Part shown: positions 38,911 through 49,066 of the stretch, piece after piece
Position numbering within the stretch: the first letter of the stretch is position 1
Layout of the letters: every line of letters begins with the position of its first letter
Assembly (NCBI GenBank): GCA_029782335.1
Contig: JAKOVA010000264.1
Coordinates: forward strand, 16,410-80,409
Source: Actinomycetes bacterium
GTDB taxonomy: Bacteria > Actinomycetota > Acidimicrobiia > Acidimicrobiales > Microtrichaceae
DNA: 64,000 bases
Direction of reading: 5' to 3'
Program-made: the position numbers and the translations under genes
The notes under the pieces: generated by a model
Told to the model about the DNA's origin: nothing
The model's database searches: none
Seen by the model: only the letters and a program-made list of their open reading frames with translations

Positions 38911-41900
38911 TGCCCCGCCGTGACGACCTCGAATCGATTCTGCTGATCGGGTCCGGACCGATCGTCATCGGCCAGGCGTGCGAATTCGACTACTCCGGAA
39001 CCCAGGCGTGTCGCGTCCTTCGACAGGAGGGGTATCGGGTCATCCTCGCGAACTCGAACCCGGCGACGATCATGACCGACCCGGACTTCGCGGACGCCAC
39101 CTATGTGGAGCCGCTCTCGGCGGATGTGCTCGAGCGGATTCTCGAGCGAGAGCGCCCCGACGCCGTCCTGCCAACCCTCGGTGGGCAGACCGCCCTCAAC
39201 CTCGCGATGGAGCTTCACGAGAAGGGTCTCATCGGCGTGCCGGGGACGCCCGAGATGATCGGCGCGAACGCGGCGGCGATCGCGACTGCCGAGGATCGTG
39301 AGCAGTTCAAGAAGGCGATGGTCGGCATCGGCCTGTCGGTGCCGAACTCGGGCACGGCGCACAGCATGGACGAGGCCCGTGCCGTCGTTGCCGAGATCGG
39401 CCTCCCGGTCATCATCCGCCCCGCGTACATCCTGGGCGGCAAGGGGACCGGCATCGCGACCACCGTCGAGCAGTTCGAGCGGGTCGCGTCGGCAGGCCTT
39501 GCGGCGAGCCCGATCTCCGAGATCCTCATCGAGCAGTCCATCGCCGGGTGGAAGGAATACGAGCTGGAGGTCATGCGGGATCGCGTCGACAACTGCGTGA
39601 TCATCTGCTCGATCGAGAACGTGGACCCGATGGGTGTTCACACCGGTGACTCCATCACCGTCGCCCCGGCGCAGACCCTCTCCGACGTCGAGTACCAGGC
39701 GATGCGTGACGCCGCGTTCGCGTGCATCCGTCGTGTCGGGGTGGAGACCGGCGGCTCGAACGTCCAGTTCGCGGTCAACCCGACCAACGGTGACATGGTG
39801 GTCATCGAGATGAACCCGCGTGTCTCGCGGAGCTCCGCCCTCGCGTCGAAGGCGACGGGGTTCCCGATCGCGAAGATCGCGGCGCGGCTCGCGGTCGGCT
39901 ACACGCTCGATGAGATCCCCAACGACATCACGTTGGTCCGCGATGAGGCGACGGGTGAGATCCTGCGCAGCACGCCGGCGAGCTTCGAACCGGCGATCGA
40001 CTACGTCGTGACGAAGGTGCCGCGGTGGGCGTTCGAGAAGTTCCCCGGCACGTCGGGGGTTCTCGGCACCCAGATGCAGTCGGTGGGCGAGGTCATGTCG
40101 CTGGGGCGCACCTTCCCCGAGTCGCTCCAAAAGGCGCTCCGCTCGCTCGAAATCGGACGGCTGGGCCTCAACTGCGACCACGGCGAGTCCCCCTACGACG
40201 CGTTCGGTGACGACGAGTTGCTGGCGCGTTGCGCGGTCGCGACCCCCGAGCGGATCTTCCAGGTCGAGGCGGCCCTCCGTCGAGGCATCGACCTCGAACG
40301 GGTCTTCGAGGCCACCATGATCGACCCCTGGTTCCTCGACCAGATGTCGATGATCAGCGAGGAACGTGAGGCACTCGTTTCGACCGGCCTCGACGGAATG
40401 GACCGCCGCAGCTGGCGCCGCGCCAAGCGACTCGGCTTCGGAGACGCGCAGCTCGCATGGCTGTGGGGTGTCGAGGAGGACGAGGTGCGCGCCGCTCGGC
40501 TCGCCGCGGGGGTCGCTCCCACCTACAAGACGGTCGACACGTGCGCGGCCGAGTTCGACGCCCGCACGCCCTACCACTACGCCACCTGGGAGGACGAGAG
40601 CGAGGTCGCTCCCTCGGCGAAGCGCAAGGTCATCATCTTGGGCTCCGGCCCAAACCGCATCGGACAGGGAATCGAGTTCGACTACGGATGCGTGCACGCG
40701 AGCTTCGCCCTCGCGGAGGCCGGGTTCGAGACGGTCATGGTGAACTGCAATCCCGAGACCGTCTCGACCGACTACGACACGTCCGCTCGCCTGTACTTCG
40801 AGCCGCTCACCTACGAAGACGTGATGTCGGTGATCGAGGCGGAGTCGGCAGCGGCAGCCGCTGCGGGTGGGGAGGTCGTGGGGCTCATCGTCTCCCTGGG
40901 TGGCCAGACCCCGCTGAAGTTGGCGAGCCGCCTGCCGCGGGAGCTCATCCTCGGGACCAGCCCCGACTCGATCGACCTGGCCGAGGACCGCGATCGTTGG
41001 AATGCGCTGTGCGCGCAACTTGAGATCCCCCAACCCGCCGGCGGAACGGCCACCGACGTCGCGGGAGCGCTCGAGATCACCGAGCGGATCGGGTATCCGG
41101 CGCTGGTGCGCCCGAGCTATGTGCTCGGTGGGCGGGCCATGGAGATCGTCTACGACGACGACGGGCTTCGTGCCGCAATCGCGAACCTCGCGGGTGCGGC
41201 CGGTATCGGAGCGGAGGGGGGACTGTCCGCGCAGCGTCCCGTCCTCGTCGACCGGTTCCTGGAGGACGCCACGGAAGTCGACGTCGACGCGATCCGTGAC
41301 GCGACCGGCGACGTGATCATCGGCGCGGTGATGGAACACGTCGAGGAAGCGGGGGTGCACTCCGGTGACTCCGCCTGCATCATTCCGCCGGTCAGCCTCT
41401 CCGCCGACACCGTGGCGGTGATCGAGGAGTACACGAAGCGGATCGCAGAAGCGCTCGACGTCCGGGGCCTCATCAACGTGCAGTTCGCGGTGAAGCGCGG
41501 CCCGGCGGGCGGCGGGCAGGTGTTCGTGATCGAGGCGAATCCACGGGCCAGCCGGACCGTCCCCTTCGTTGCGAAAGCGACCGGCGTTCCGCTCGTCAAG
41601 ATCGCGGCGCGTGTTGCGTGCGGGGCGACGCTGGATGCGCTCCGTTCCGAGGGCCTGCTTCGACCGCCGGTCGACGGTGACCACTACGCCGTGAAGGAGG
41701 CGGTGCTTCCGTTCAACCGCTTCCCCGATTCGGACTCGCTGCTCGGGCCCGAGATGCGCTCCACCGGTGAGGTCATGGGAATCGACCTCACCGTCGGCCA
41801 AGCGTTCGCGAAGTCGCAACTCGCGGCGGGTGACCGACTTCCCTCCGAAGGCACGGTCTTCATGTCGTTGGCGGATCGCGACAAGCCGCTCGGAACGCGC

Positions 41901-42287
41901 GCCGCGAAGGTCTTCTCCAAGCTGGGCCTCTCGATCATCGCGACCGAAGGCACGGCATCGTTTCTGCGCGAGGCAGGGGTGCCGGTCGAGGCGGTCGTCG
42001 CCAAGCTGTCCGACGACGAGGTCGGCGTGGTCGATCTCATCGCGAGCGGACGTGTGCAGCTCGTCGTGAATTCACCCCGGGGCCGCGGCCCGCGCGCCGA
42101 CGGCGCGTACATCCGTGCTGAGGCAGGCCGCTACGGCGTGCCGTTGCTGACGACCGCATCGGCTGCGCTCGCCGCAGCGAACGGGATCGCCGAGACCGTC
42201 AGCCATGTGCTGTCGGTTCGCACGCTCCAGGAGTACCACCAGGGCGTCCACGCCACCGCGGCGGATGCGTCCGTCAACGCCGGCTGA
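38910..42287 (+). CDS. carB: Carbamoyl-phosphate synthase large subunit
   Basis: [44 protein letters not shown]; two ATP-grasp halves. Confidence 0.98.
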   Translation: MPRRDDLESILLIGSGPIVIGQACEFDYSGTQACRVLRQEGYRVILANSNPATIMTDPDFADATYVEPLSADVLERILERERPDAVLPTLGGQTALNLAMELHEKGLIGVPGTPEMIGANAAAIATAEDREQFKKAMVGIGLSVPNSGTAHSMDEARAVVAEIGLPVIIRPAYILGGKGTGIATTVEQFERVASAGLAASPISEILIEQSIAGWKEYELEVMRDRVDNCVIICSIENVDPMGVHTGDSITVAPAQTLSDVEYQAMRDAAFACIRRVGVETGGSNVQFAVNPTNGDMVVIEMNPRVSRSSALASKATGFPIAKIAARLAVGYTLDEIPNDITLVRDEATGEILRSTPASFEPAIDYVVTKVPRWAFEKFPGTSGVLGTQMQSVGEVMSLGRTFPESLQKALRSLEIGRLGLNCDHGESPYDAFGDDELLARCAVATPERIFQVEAALRRGIDLERVFEATMIDPWFLDQMSMISEEREALVSTGLDGMDRRSWRRAKRLGFGDAQLAWLWGVEEDEVRAARLAAGVAPTYKTVDTCAAEFDARTPYHYATWEDESEVAPSAKRKVIILGSGPNRIGQGIEFDYGCVHASFALAEAGFETVMVNCNPETVSTDYDTSARLYFEPLTYEDVMSVIEAESAAAAAAGGEVVGLIVSLGGQTPLKLASRLPRELILGTSPDSIDLAEDRDRWNALCAQLEIPQPAGGTATDVAGALEITERIGYPALVRPSYVLGGRAMEIVYDDDGLRAAIANLAGAAGIGAEGGLSAQRPVLVDRFLEDATEVDVDAIRDATGDVIIGAVMEHVEEAGVHSGDSACIIPPVSLSADTVAVIEEYTKRIAEALDVRGLINVQFAVKRGPAGGGQVFVIEANPRASRTVPFVAKATGVPLVKIAARVACGATLDALRSEGLLRPPVDGDHYAVKEAVLPFNRFPDSDSLLGPEMRSTGEVMGIDLTVGQAFAKSQLAAGDRLPSEGTVFMSLADRDKPLGTRAAKVFSKLGLSIIATEGTASFLREAGVPVEAVVAKLSDDEVGVVDLIASGRVQLVVNSPRGRGPRADGAYIRAEAGRYGVPLLTTASAALAAANGIAETVSHVLSVRTLQEYHQGVHATAADASVNAG

Positions 42288-43237
42288 TGCGTCGGTTACG
42301 GCGAGCCCGCTGGGATGAGACGGCGACGGTCGACTTGGCCGTCAGCGTCGGTTCCGTCGCCCTGCCGAACCCGGTGATGACGGCTTCGGGAACCGCGGGC
42401 CACGGTGACGAGTTGGCGCGTTACGTCGATCTTTCGAGGCTCGGCGCCGTCGTGGTGAAGTCGCTTTCGGCCGAGGCGTGGGCGGGCAACCCAGCCCCTC
42501 GGGTCACCGAGGTCGCCGCGGGAATGATCAACAGCGTCGGTCTCGCCGGACCCGGCGTGGCGGCATGGGCCGCCGACGAGTTGCCCCGGCTCCACGCGGC
42601 GGGGGCTCGGGTGGTGGTGTCGATCTGGGGACGCAGCGTCGAACAGTACGAGGCGGCCGCGAGGATGTTGGCGGGAGTCGAGGGGATTCTCGCGGTCGAG
42701 GTCAACCTGTCGTGTCCGAATCTCGGACGTGCTCACACGATGTTCGCCCACGATCCGAACGCCACGGCGGAGGTCATCGAGGCCTGCGCCGTGGCCGGCA
42801 TCCCACGTTGGGCGAAGCTGAGCCCCAACACCGACCGTCTGGTCGAGGTCGCCGGAGCCGCAGCGGCGGCTGGTGCCGAGGCAGTCACGCTGATCAACAC
42901 CGTGATGGGAATGGTGATCGACGTGGAGACACGGCGAGCTCACCTTGGAGGTGGTGGCGGTGGCGTGTCGGGTCCGGCGATCCATCCGATCGCCGTTCGG
43001 GCTGTCTACGATTGCCGTTCGGCTCTGCCGGATCTGCCGATCATCGGGGTCGGTGGCGTCGCCGGAGGCCGTGACGCAATCGAGTTGATCATGGCCGGAG
43101 CGAACGCCGTCCAGGTCGGTACCGCCGGCTTCGCCGACCCGACATCGGTGGAACGGGTTCTCGACGAGATCGAGAGCTGGTGCCGTCACCACGGTGTCGC
43201 CGCCCTTGCCGAGCTACGAGGAGTTGCACATGTCTGA
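42287..43237 (+). CDS. pyrD: Dihydroorotate dehydrogenase, class 1B-like catalytic subunit
   Basis: LPNPVMTASGTAGHG...EVNLSCPNLG (catalytic Cys)...GVGGVAGGRDAIELIMAGANAVQVGTA. Confidence 0.93.
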   Translation: MRRLRRARWDETATVDLAVSVGSVALPNPVMTASGTAGHGDELARYVDLSRLGAVVVKSLSAEAWAGNPAPRVTEVAAGMINSVGLAGPGVAAWAADELPRLHAAGARVVVSIWGRSVEQYEAAARMLAGVEGILAVEVNLSCPNLGRAHTMFAHDPNATAEVIEACAVAGIPRWAKLSPNTDRLVEVAGAAAAAGAEAVTLINTVMGMVIDVETRRAHLGGGGGGVSGPAIHPIAVRAVYDCRSALPDLPIIGVGGVAGGRDAIELIMAGANAVQVGTAGFADPTSVERVLDEIESWCRHHGVAALAELRGVAHV

Positions 43238-43943
43238 GCCGAACGCCGAAGTCCCCGATGACGTGCGCGAGCGCCTCGCGCTCGTGCTCGACACCGACGA
43301 TCTCGTCGAGGCGCAGCGGCTTGCCGGCCGGCTCCGACCGTATTTCGGCGTCGCCAAGGTGGGTCTGGAACTGTTCAGCGCAGCGGGACCCGATGCGATC
43401 GGTGCCCTCATCGACCTCGGCTATCAGGTGTTCCTCGACCTGAAGCTGTACGACATCCCCACCACCGTGAACCGCGCCGCCCGGGTGCTGGGCGCGTTGG
43501 GCATCGACTACCTCACCCTGCACGCGACCGGTGGTGTCGACATGCTGAAGGCTGGCGTCGAAGGCCTGATGACCGGCGCCGAGGCGGCAGGGCTCGGCGC
43601 GCCGGTCGCGCTCGCGGTCACCGTCCTGACGAGTGACGACTCGGCTCCGCCCCACATCGTCCCCAACCGCGTGCGGGTGGCGTTGGAAGGCGGCTGCGGA
43701 GGGTTGATTCTCGCCGCCGCGGACCTCCAGACCGCACGCGAACTCGCGCCGCGGCTTCGCCGCGTCGTGCCCGGGATCCGCCTCGAGGGATCCGAGCGAC
43801 ACGATCAGGCTCGGTCGGCCACGCCGGGAGACGCCGCAGCCGCGGGAGCCGACCTCCTCGTGATCGGCCGGACGGTCACCGCTGCGGAAGACCCCGTTGC
43901 TGCGGCCGCGGCGGTCGCCGCCGCAATCGTCGCCTCGGCGTGA
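43230..43943 (+). CDS. pyrF: Orotidine 5'-phosphate decarboxylase (short form)
   Basis: LALVLDTDDLVEAQRLAGRLRPYFGVAKVGLELF...FLDLKLYDIPTTVNRAA. Confidence 0.94.
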   Translation: MSEPNAEVPDDVRERLALVLDTDDLVEAQRLAGRLRPYFGVAKVGLELFSAAGPDAIGALIDLGYQVFLDLKLYDIPTTVNRAARVLGALGIDYLTLHATGGVDMLKAGVEGLMTGAEAAGLGAPVALAVTVLTSDDSAPPHIVPNRVRVALEGGCGGLILAAADLQTARELAPRLRRVVPGIRLEGSERHDQARSATPGDAAAAGADLLVIGRTVTAAEDPVAAAAAVAAAIVASA

Positions 43944-43947
43944 CCTG

Positions 43948-44250
43948 ATGGCAGCGATCGACGATGCCCGTGTCGCCGCACACCGATGGGCGGCCGACGC
44001 TCGTGCAGCCCGAGAGGCCTTGCTCGACGATCTCGCCGCAGGCCGCGAAACCCTCGCCGGCGCACTCGAACGCAGCGCGGCCGATCCGATGATCGGGCGG
44101 ATCGAGTTGCTCTGCGTGCTCGAGTCGCTGCCAGGTGCGGGCAAGGTCGCGACGAGGCGACGGCTTGAAGAACTCGGCATCGATCAACGCACCCCACTCG
44201 CGGACGCGGAGATCGACGTGATCGTGGGCCACTTCGGGGTGGTGGCGTGA
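43948..44250 (+). CDS. mihF: Actinobacterial integration host factor (mIHF)
   Basis: RIELLCVLESLPGAGKVATRRRLEELGI; located before gmk. Confidence 0.88.
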   Translation: MAAIDDARVAAHRWAADARAAREALLDDLAAGRETLAGALERSAADPMIGRIELLCVLESLPGAGKVATRRRLEELGIDQRTPLADAEIDVIVGHFGVVA

Positions 44251-44789
44251 TCCTCGTGGTGTCCGGCCCCGGAGGGGTGGGCAAGGGGACCGTACTGTCA
44301 CGAGTGCTCGAGTCGGACCCGCTGTTGTGGCTGAACCGATCCTGGACCACCCGCGCCCGGCGCCCCGGTGAACCTTCCGACGCCTACGTGTTCGCGACGC
44401 GCTCTGAGTTCGAGCGTCAGATCGAGGCGGGCGGGTTTCTCGAATGGGTCGAGTTCCTCGACTACCTGCAGGGGAGTCCGGTCCCGCAACCGCCGCCCGG
44501 ACACGACGTCGTCTTCGAGATCGACGTCTACGGCGCCGCGCGGGTGCGTGAGCTGTATCCCGACGCCGTCCTGGTCTTCATCGACGCACCCAGCCGCGAC
44601 GTGCAGGAACAACGCTTGCGCGCCCGTGGTGATACTGAGGAACGTGTAATGCAGCGACTCGCGAAAGCAGACGAAGAGGTCGCGAAAGCCAGAGAGCTCG
44701 GCGCTGAGGTGCTCATCAACGACGACCTCGACGCGGCCGTCGAGGAGTTGTCGTCGCTCGTCCGGCGGGCACGAGCCGCGCGACGTTGA
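44247..44789 (+). CDS. gmk: Guanylate kinase
   Basis: ILVVSGPGGVGKGTVLSRVLE...SWTTRARRPGEPSDAYVF...GGFLEWVEF. Confidence 0.88.
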   Translation: MILVVSGPGGVGKGTVLSRVLESDPLLWLNRSWTTRARRPGEPSDAYVFATRSEFERQIEAGGFLEWVEFLDYLQGSPVPQPPPGHDVVFEIDVYGAARVRELYPDAVLVFIDAPSRDVQEQRLRARGDTEERVMQRLAKADEEVAKARELGAEVLINDDLDAAVEELSSLVRRARAARR

Positions 44790-44888
44790 TCGAGCGGAGA
44801 TCGCCGCTCGGGATGCAAGGCTGGTCCTGCCGGGGCCGACCGAGCGCAGGGTGAGGCTGACTCGCTGGGAGTTCCGTTGAAAAGGTTC

Positions 44889-46034
44889 CTATGCAGGTGG
44901 GCCTTCGTCGGTTCGTCTTGACCGTTCGCCCCAGGCCAGGGCGCCCAGGGTCGCCGGGTGAATCAGATAACCCGCCCGCGTCGAGGGCACCGCGAGGACG
45001 AGACACAGGAACGCGATCGCGCCACGCCTCGCCGCCGCTGCCGGTGATTCCGGCGGGCGGCGAATCAGGCTGACCACGAGCGCGATGCCGACCACGGCCA
45101 CGAGCAGCGCCACCCACAGCGTTCCGCCGGGCAGCGCCTTGAGGAGCTGACCCACGGAGGGGGCATCGGCGGGAGAGCGGGCGGGTGTGCGCCCCGCCGG
45201 GAAGTCGACGATGTTTGCCCAGGCCGCTGTCGGGTCGACGAGGATCGGTGCGGCGGTCGCGACGACGAACCCCGCTACGACCGCCACGCGACGAGTGCCC
45301 CAGCGGCCCTCGCCGTCGCGGACGAACAGGGCGGGCATGGTGAGCGGCCATCCGAGCACGGTGAACGACGCAGCGAGACCCAACGCCCAGTCCGTGACGA
45401 CGTAGCCCGCGACCAAGGACGAGGCGACGAGCAGGTCGTGGCCCCCGGCGGCGACAACGAGGGTGACGAGGGGGGAGGCCGCGATCGCGAGGATCGCCCG
45501 ACGGGTTGCCGGGCGGAGGTGCCGCCAGGCGATCCGCAGCATCGCGGCGTCGAACGCCACCATCCAGAGACGGGCGTCGGTGAACCAGTGACGCCCGAGC
45601 AGTGCACGGGGAAGGCCCGGCACCGTCATCGCCGGAAGGTACGGGAAATAGGAGTAGTTGGTGGTGGCGTCCGCGGCGGACATCCGGGCCGGGTCGCGGT
45701 AGGGGGTCGCGTGGAGGAGGAGTCGCCGCGCGCCGGATTCGAGGACGTCGACCTCCGACTGCGCAACGTGGTGCCATCCCCGTGCCCGACCGATCACCAG
45801 CACCGCGAGGGGGAGCGCACCGCAGAGCACGACTGCGACCTTCCACCAGTGGTGGCGGATCGCCGGCACCAGGGCCGTGGCCAGCGCGGCGAGGTACCCG
45901 CCGACGGCGATCCGGCCCCACCAATGATGCGCCGGGAGGGACGAACCCAGCGCAGCGAGGGCGACAACCAGCCCGGCGCCGGTGATGATGATCGGCACCG
46001 AGCGCGGCAACGGGTCGTGCGCGGTGCCAGACAC
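44889..46034 (-). CDS. Polytopic membrane protein (possible GT87/DUF2029-like)
   Basis: About 10 hydrophobic segments; ATPYRDPARMSAADATTNYSYFPYLPAM; GTG start. Confidence 0.72.
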   Translation of the reverse strand: MSGTAHDPLPRSVPIIITGAGLVVALAALGSSLPAHHWWGRIAVGGYLAALATALVPAIRHHWWKVAVVLCGALPLAVLVIGRARGWHHVAQSEVDVLESGARRLLLHATPYRDPARMSAADATTNYSYFPYLPAMTVPGLPRALLGRHWFTDARLWMVAFDAAMLRIAWRHLRPATRRAILAIAASPLVTLVVAAGGHDLLVASSLVAGYVVTDWALGLAASFTVLGWPLTMPALFVRDGEGRWGTRRVAVVAGFVVATAAPILVDPTAAWANIVDFPAGRTPARSPADAPSVGQLLKALPGGTLWVALLVAVVGIALVVSLIRRPPESPAAAARRGAIAFLCLVLAVPSTRAGYLIHPATLGALAWGERSRRTDEGPPA

Positions 46035-46145
46035 GACCCCTGACTCTACGGGTCCGCTCGGGCTGGCCGGTGCCCCGAGGCGACCGCGGATGGGCGCGTG
46101 GGCTACGATTGACGGTCGCTCCGACGACCCCCGCAGGGAGACCCC

Positions 46146-46448
46146 ATGGCTGATCGCGACCGCTTCGACACGATGATGGAGCCCCGCGTCGAAGATCTGC
46201 TCGAGCGCACCGGCTCGAAGTTCCGCCTCGTCGCGCTCGCGGCGAAGCGTGCGCGGCAGATCAACAGCTACTACGGGCAACTCGGTGACGGCGCCGGCGC
46301 GATCATCCCGCCGCAGGTGGCCTCCACCGCTTCGAAGTCGCTGTCGGTCGCGTTCGAGGAGATCGCCGCTGACAAGATTGTCGGGGTCGAGTTGTCCGAG
46401 ATCGAAGCCCCCGAGGCCGAACCGGTCGCCGACGGCGCTGAGGCCTGA
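46146..46448 (+). CDS. rpoZ: RNA polymerase omega subunit
   Basis: MEPRVEDLLERTGSKFRLVALAAKRARQINSYYGQLGDG. Confidence 0.94.
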   Translation: MADRDRFDTMMEPRVEDLLERTGSKFRLVALAAKRARQINSYYGQLGDGAGAIIPPQVASTASKSLSVAFEEIAADKIVGVELSEIEAPEAEPVADGAEA

Positions 46449-46484
46449 GCGGCCGGTCCGACGAGTCGTCCCGAACTCACGACA

Positions 46485-47747
46485 GTGCTCGCGGGCCGTC
46501 GAGTCGTTCTCGGGGTCACCGGCGGTATCGCCGCGTACAAGGCGATCGAACTGTGTCGCCGCCTCGTCGACGCCGGCGCCCACGTCGTCCCGGTGATGAC
46601 TGCCGGCGCCCAGCGCTTCGTCGGGGCCACGACGTTGTCCGCGCTGGCGTCGGAGCCGGTGCAGAGTTCCCTGTGGTCCGAGGCTGATCCGATTCCCCAC
46701 ACTCGACTCGGACAGAACGCCGAGCTCATCGTGGTCGCGCCGGCAACCGCACGGTTTCTCTCCGCATACGCGACGGGATACAGCCACGATCTGCTGACGG
46801 CGACGCTGCTCGCAACGCGGGCGCCGGTTGTGGTGTGTCCGGCGATGCACACCGAGATGTGGGAGCACCCTGCCGTCCAGGAGAACCTGGCGACCTTGCG
46901 GCGGCGGGGTGTCATCGTGGTCGAACCAGACTCCGGCCGTCTCGCCGGCGGCGACGTCGGCCACGGCCGTCTCGCGGCGCCGGAGCGAATCGTCGCGGCG
47001 ATCAGCGAGGTCTTCGCAGCCACCGATGCCCCTGGGGGCCAAGCCGGGGGAGCGCTCCGGGGAATGTCGGTGCTCGTCACTGCGGGAGGGACCCGCGAGC
47101 CGATCGACGCCGTCCGCTTCATCGGCAATCGGAGCTCGGGCAAACAGGGCTACGCGATCGCTGCCGAAGCGGCGGCGCGAGGGGCCGAGGTCACGTTGGT
47201 CACGACGTCGAACCTTGCGGTGCCACCCGGTGTGTCGGTCGAACGCGTCGAGACGGCGGCGGAGATGCACGCCGCCTGCGAGCGCATCGCCCCTACGGCC
47301 GACATCGTCGTCATGGCGGCGGCCGTCGCGGATTTCCGCCCGGCGGCAGCGGTGGACCACAAGCTGAAGAAGGCCGACGGAACACCGCAGATCGTGCTCG
47401 AGCCGACCCCTGACATCCTCGCGTCGCTCGGCGCGTCCAAGCCCGCCGGCCAGACGCTGGTCGGCTTCGCGGCGGAAACCTCGGAACTTCGTGCCAACGC
47501 CGGGTTGAAACTGGTGGCGAAGGGCGCCGATATCATCGTCGCCAACGACGTCTCGGCCCCCGGGGTGGGTTTCGAGCACGACACGAACGCAGTGCTCATA
47601 CTCACCGCTTCCGGACGAGATCTCTCGCTCGGCCTCGGTGAGAAGCGGGAGATCGCCGCTGCGCTCCTCGACCTCATCGTAGAGGAGCGTTCCGGTACCG
47701 CTGAGCCCGCCCGCCCGACTGAGAACTCGACACCCACAGGAGCCTGA
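46485..47747 (+). CDS. coaBC: Bifunctional phosphopantothenoylcysteine decarboxylase/phosphopantothenate-cysteine ligase
   Basis: [21 protein letters not shown]...[18 protein letters not shown]...[29 protein letters not shown]. Confidence 0.96.
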   Translation: MLAGRRVVLGVTGGIAAYKAIELCRRLVDAGAHVVPVMTAGAQRFVGATTLSALASEPVQSSLWSEADPIPHTRLGQNAELIVVAPATARFLSAYATGYSHDLLTATLLATRAPVVVCPAMHTEMWEHPAVQENLATLRRRGVIVVEPDSGRLAGGDVGHGRLAAPERIVAAISEVFAATDAPGGQAGGALRGMSVLVTAGGTREPIDAVRFIGNRSSGKQGYAIAAEAAARGAEVTLVTTSNLAVPPGVSVERVETAAEMHAACERIAPTADIVVMAAAVADFRPAAAVDHKLKKADGTPQIVLEPTPDILASLGASKPAGQTLVGFAAETSELRANAGLKLVAKGADIIVANDVSAPGVGFEHDTNAVLILTASGRDLSLGLGEKREIAAALLDLIVEERSGTAEPARPTENSTPTGA

Positions 47748-47752
47748 CACCC

Positions 47753-48949
47753 ATGACCACTTGGACCTTCACCTCGGAGTCGGTCACCGAAGGCCATCCC
47801 GACAAGATGGCCGATCAGATCTCCGACTCGGTGCTCGACGCGATCCTCGCGAAGGACCCGGCGGCCCGGGTCGCGTGCGAGACGCTGGTCACCACCGGGC
47901 TCTGCGTCGTGGCCGGTGAGATCACCACCTCCGCCTACGTGGACATCCCCGCGATCGCCCGCGAGACCATCAAAGGGATCGGATACGACCGTGAGAGCTT
48001 CGGCTACGACGGCAACACCTGCGGTGTGCTCGTCGCGCTCGACGAGCAGTCGCCCGACATCGCGCAGGGCGTCGACGACTCCGAAGAGGTCCGTTCGGGC
48101 ACGGCCGGCGAGAACGATGCCCTCGACAAGCAGGGTGCGGGCGACCAGGGGATGATGTTCGGCTACGCCTGCGACGAGACCGACGCCCTGATGCCACTGC
48201 CGATCCACCTCGCGCACCGTCTTGCCGAGCGGCTCACCGAGGTTCGCAAGGCGGGGTTGATCCCCTACCTCCGTCCCGACGGCAAGACGCAGGTCACCTT
48301 CGAGTACGAGGACAACCGGCCGGTCCGCCTCAAGACCGTGCTCATCTCGACCCAGCACAACGACGGTGTCGACCGGGACACCGAGATTCGCCCTGACCTC
48401 ATCGAGCAGGTCATCAAGCCGACGATCCCCGAGGCGTTCCAGGGTGACGACTACGACGTGTACGTCAACCCGACGGGCAACTTCGTGATCGGCGGCCCCG
48501 TGGGCGACTGCGGCCTCACCGGTCGCAAGATCATCGTCGACACCTACGGCGGCATGGCCCGCCATGGTGGCGGTGCGTTCTCGGGCAAGGACCCGTCCAA
48601 GGTCGACCGCTCCGCCGCCTACGCGGCCCGGTGGGTCGCGAAGAACGTGGTTGCGTCCGGCGCGGCGACGCGTTGCGAGGTGCAGGTCGCATATGCGATC
48701 GGCGTCGCGCACCCGCTGTCGATCCTCGTGGAGACGTTCGGCACCGCCGTCGTCGACCCCGCCAAGGTCGAAGCCGCAGTCCGCGAGGTGTTCGACCTGC
48801 GCCCCGGCGCCATCGTGCGCGACCTCGACCTGCGTCGCCCGGTGTTCAAGCCGACCGCTGCCTACGGCCACTTCGGCCGCAGCGGCGACGGCTTCACGTG
48901 GGAGTTGACCAACCGGGTCGACCAACTGAAGTCAGCGCTGGGGCTGTAG
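47753..48949 (+). CDS. metK: S-adenosylmethionine synthetase
   Basis: [27 protein letters not shown]...[16 protein letters not shown]...[19 protein letters not shown]. Confidence 0.98.
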   Translation: MTTWTFTSESVTEGHPDKMADQISDSVLDAILAKDPAARVACETLVTTGLCVVAGEITTSAYVDIPAIARETIKGIGYDRESFGYDGNTCGVLVALDEQSPDIAQGVDDSEEVRSGTAGENDALDKQGAGDQGMMFGYACDETDALMPLPIHLAHRLAERLTEVRKAGLIPYLRPDGKTQVTFEYEDNRPVRLKTVLISTQHNDGVDRDTEIRPDLIEQVIKPTIPEAFQGDDYDVYVNPTGNFVIGGPVGDCGLTGRKIIVDTYGGMARHGGGAFSGKDPSKVDRSAAYAARWVAKNVVASGAATRCEVQVAYAIGVAHPLSILVETFGTAVVDPAKVEAAVREVFDLRPGAIVRDLDLRRPVFKPTAAYGHFGRSGDGFTWELTNRVDQLKSALGL

Positions 48950-49066
48950 GCCCGAGGCGGCCGCCAGCCACCAATCCGCCGCCTGCCACCGCCGTCCGTG
49001 GCTCCGAACCCGAACCCCGCGACCCGTCGAGGTGGCCGGGCTGATGGGGCCGACGTAGGGGTCGGG

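Noticed and set aside
38847-41819. 990-aa minus-strand ORF opposite carB (and other long antisense ORFs, e.g. 1558-2949, 35952-37802, 46271-47143)
   Set aside because: High-GC antisense open frames lacking recognisable domains, lying opposite well-supported genes; typical codon-bias shadows.
44790-44888. Structured RNA between gmk and the minus-strand membrane protein gene
   Set aside because: Short hairpin GAGCGG...CCGCTC is seen but there is no U-tract, promoter or known motif; insufficient support in a GC-rich background.
47748-47752. SAM riboswitch before metK
   Set aside because: metK starts 5 nt after coaBC; there is no leader space.
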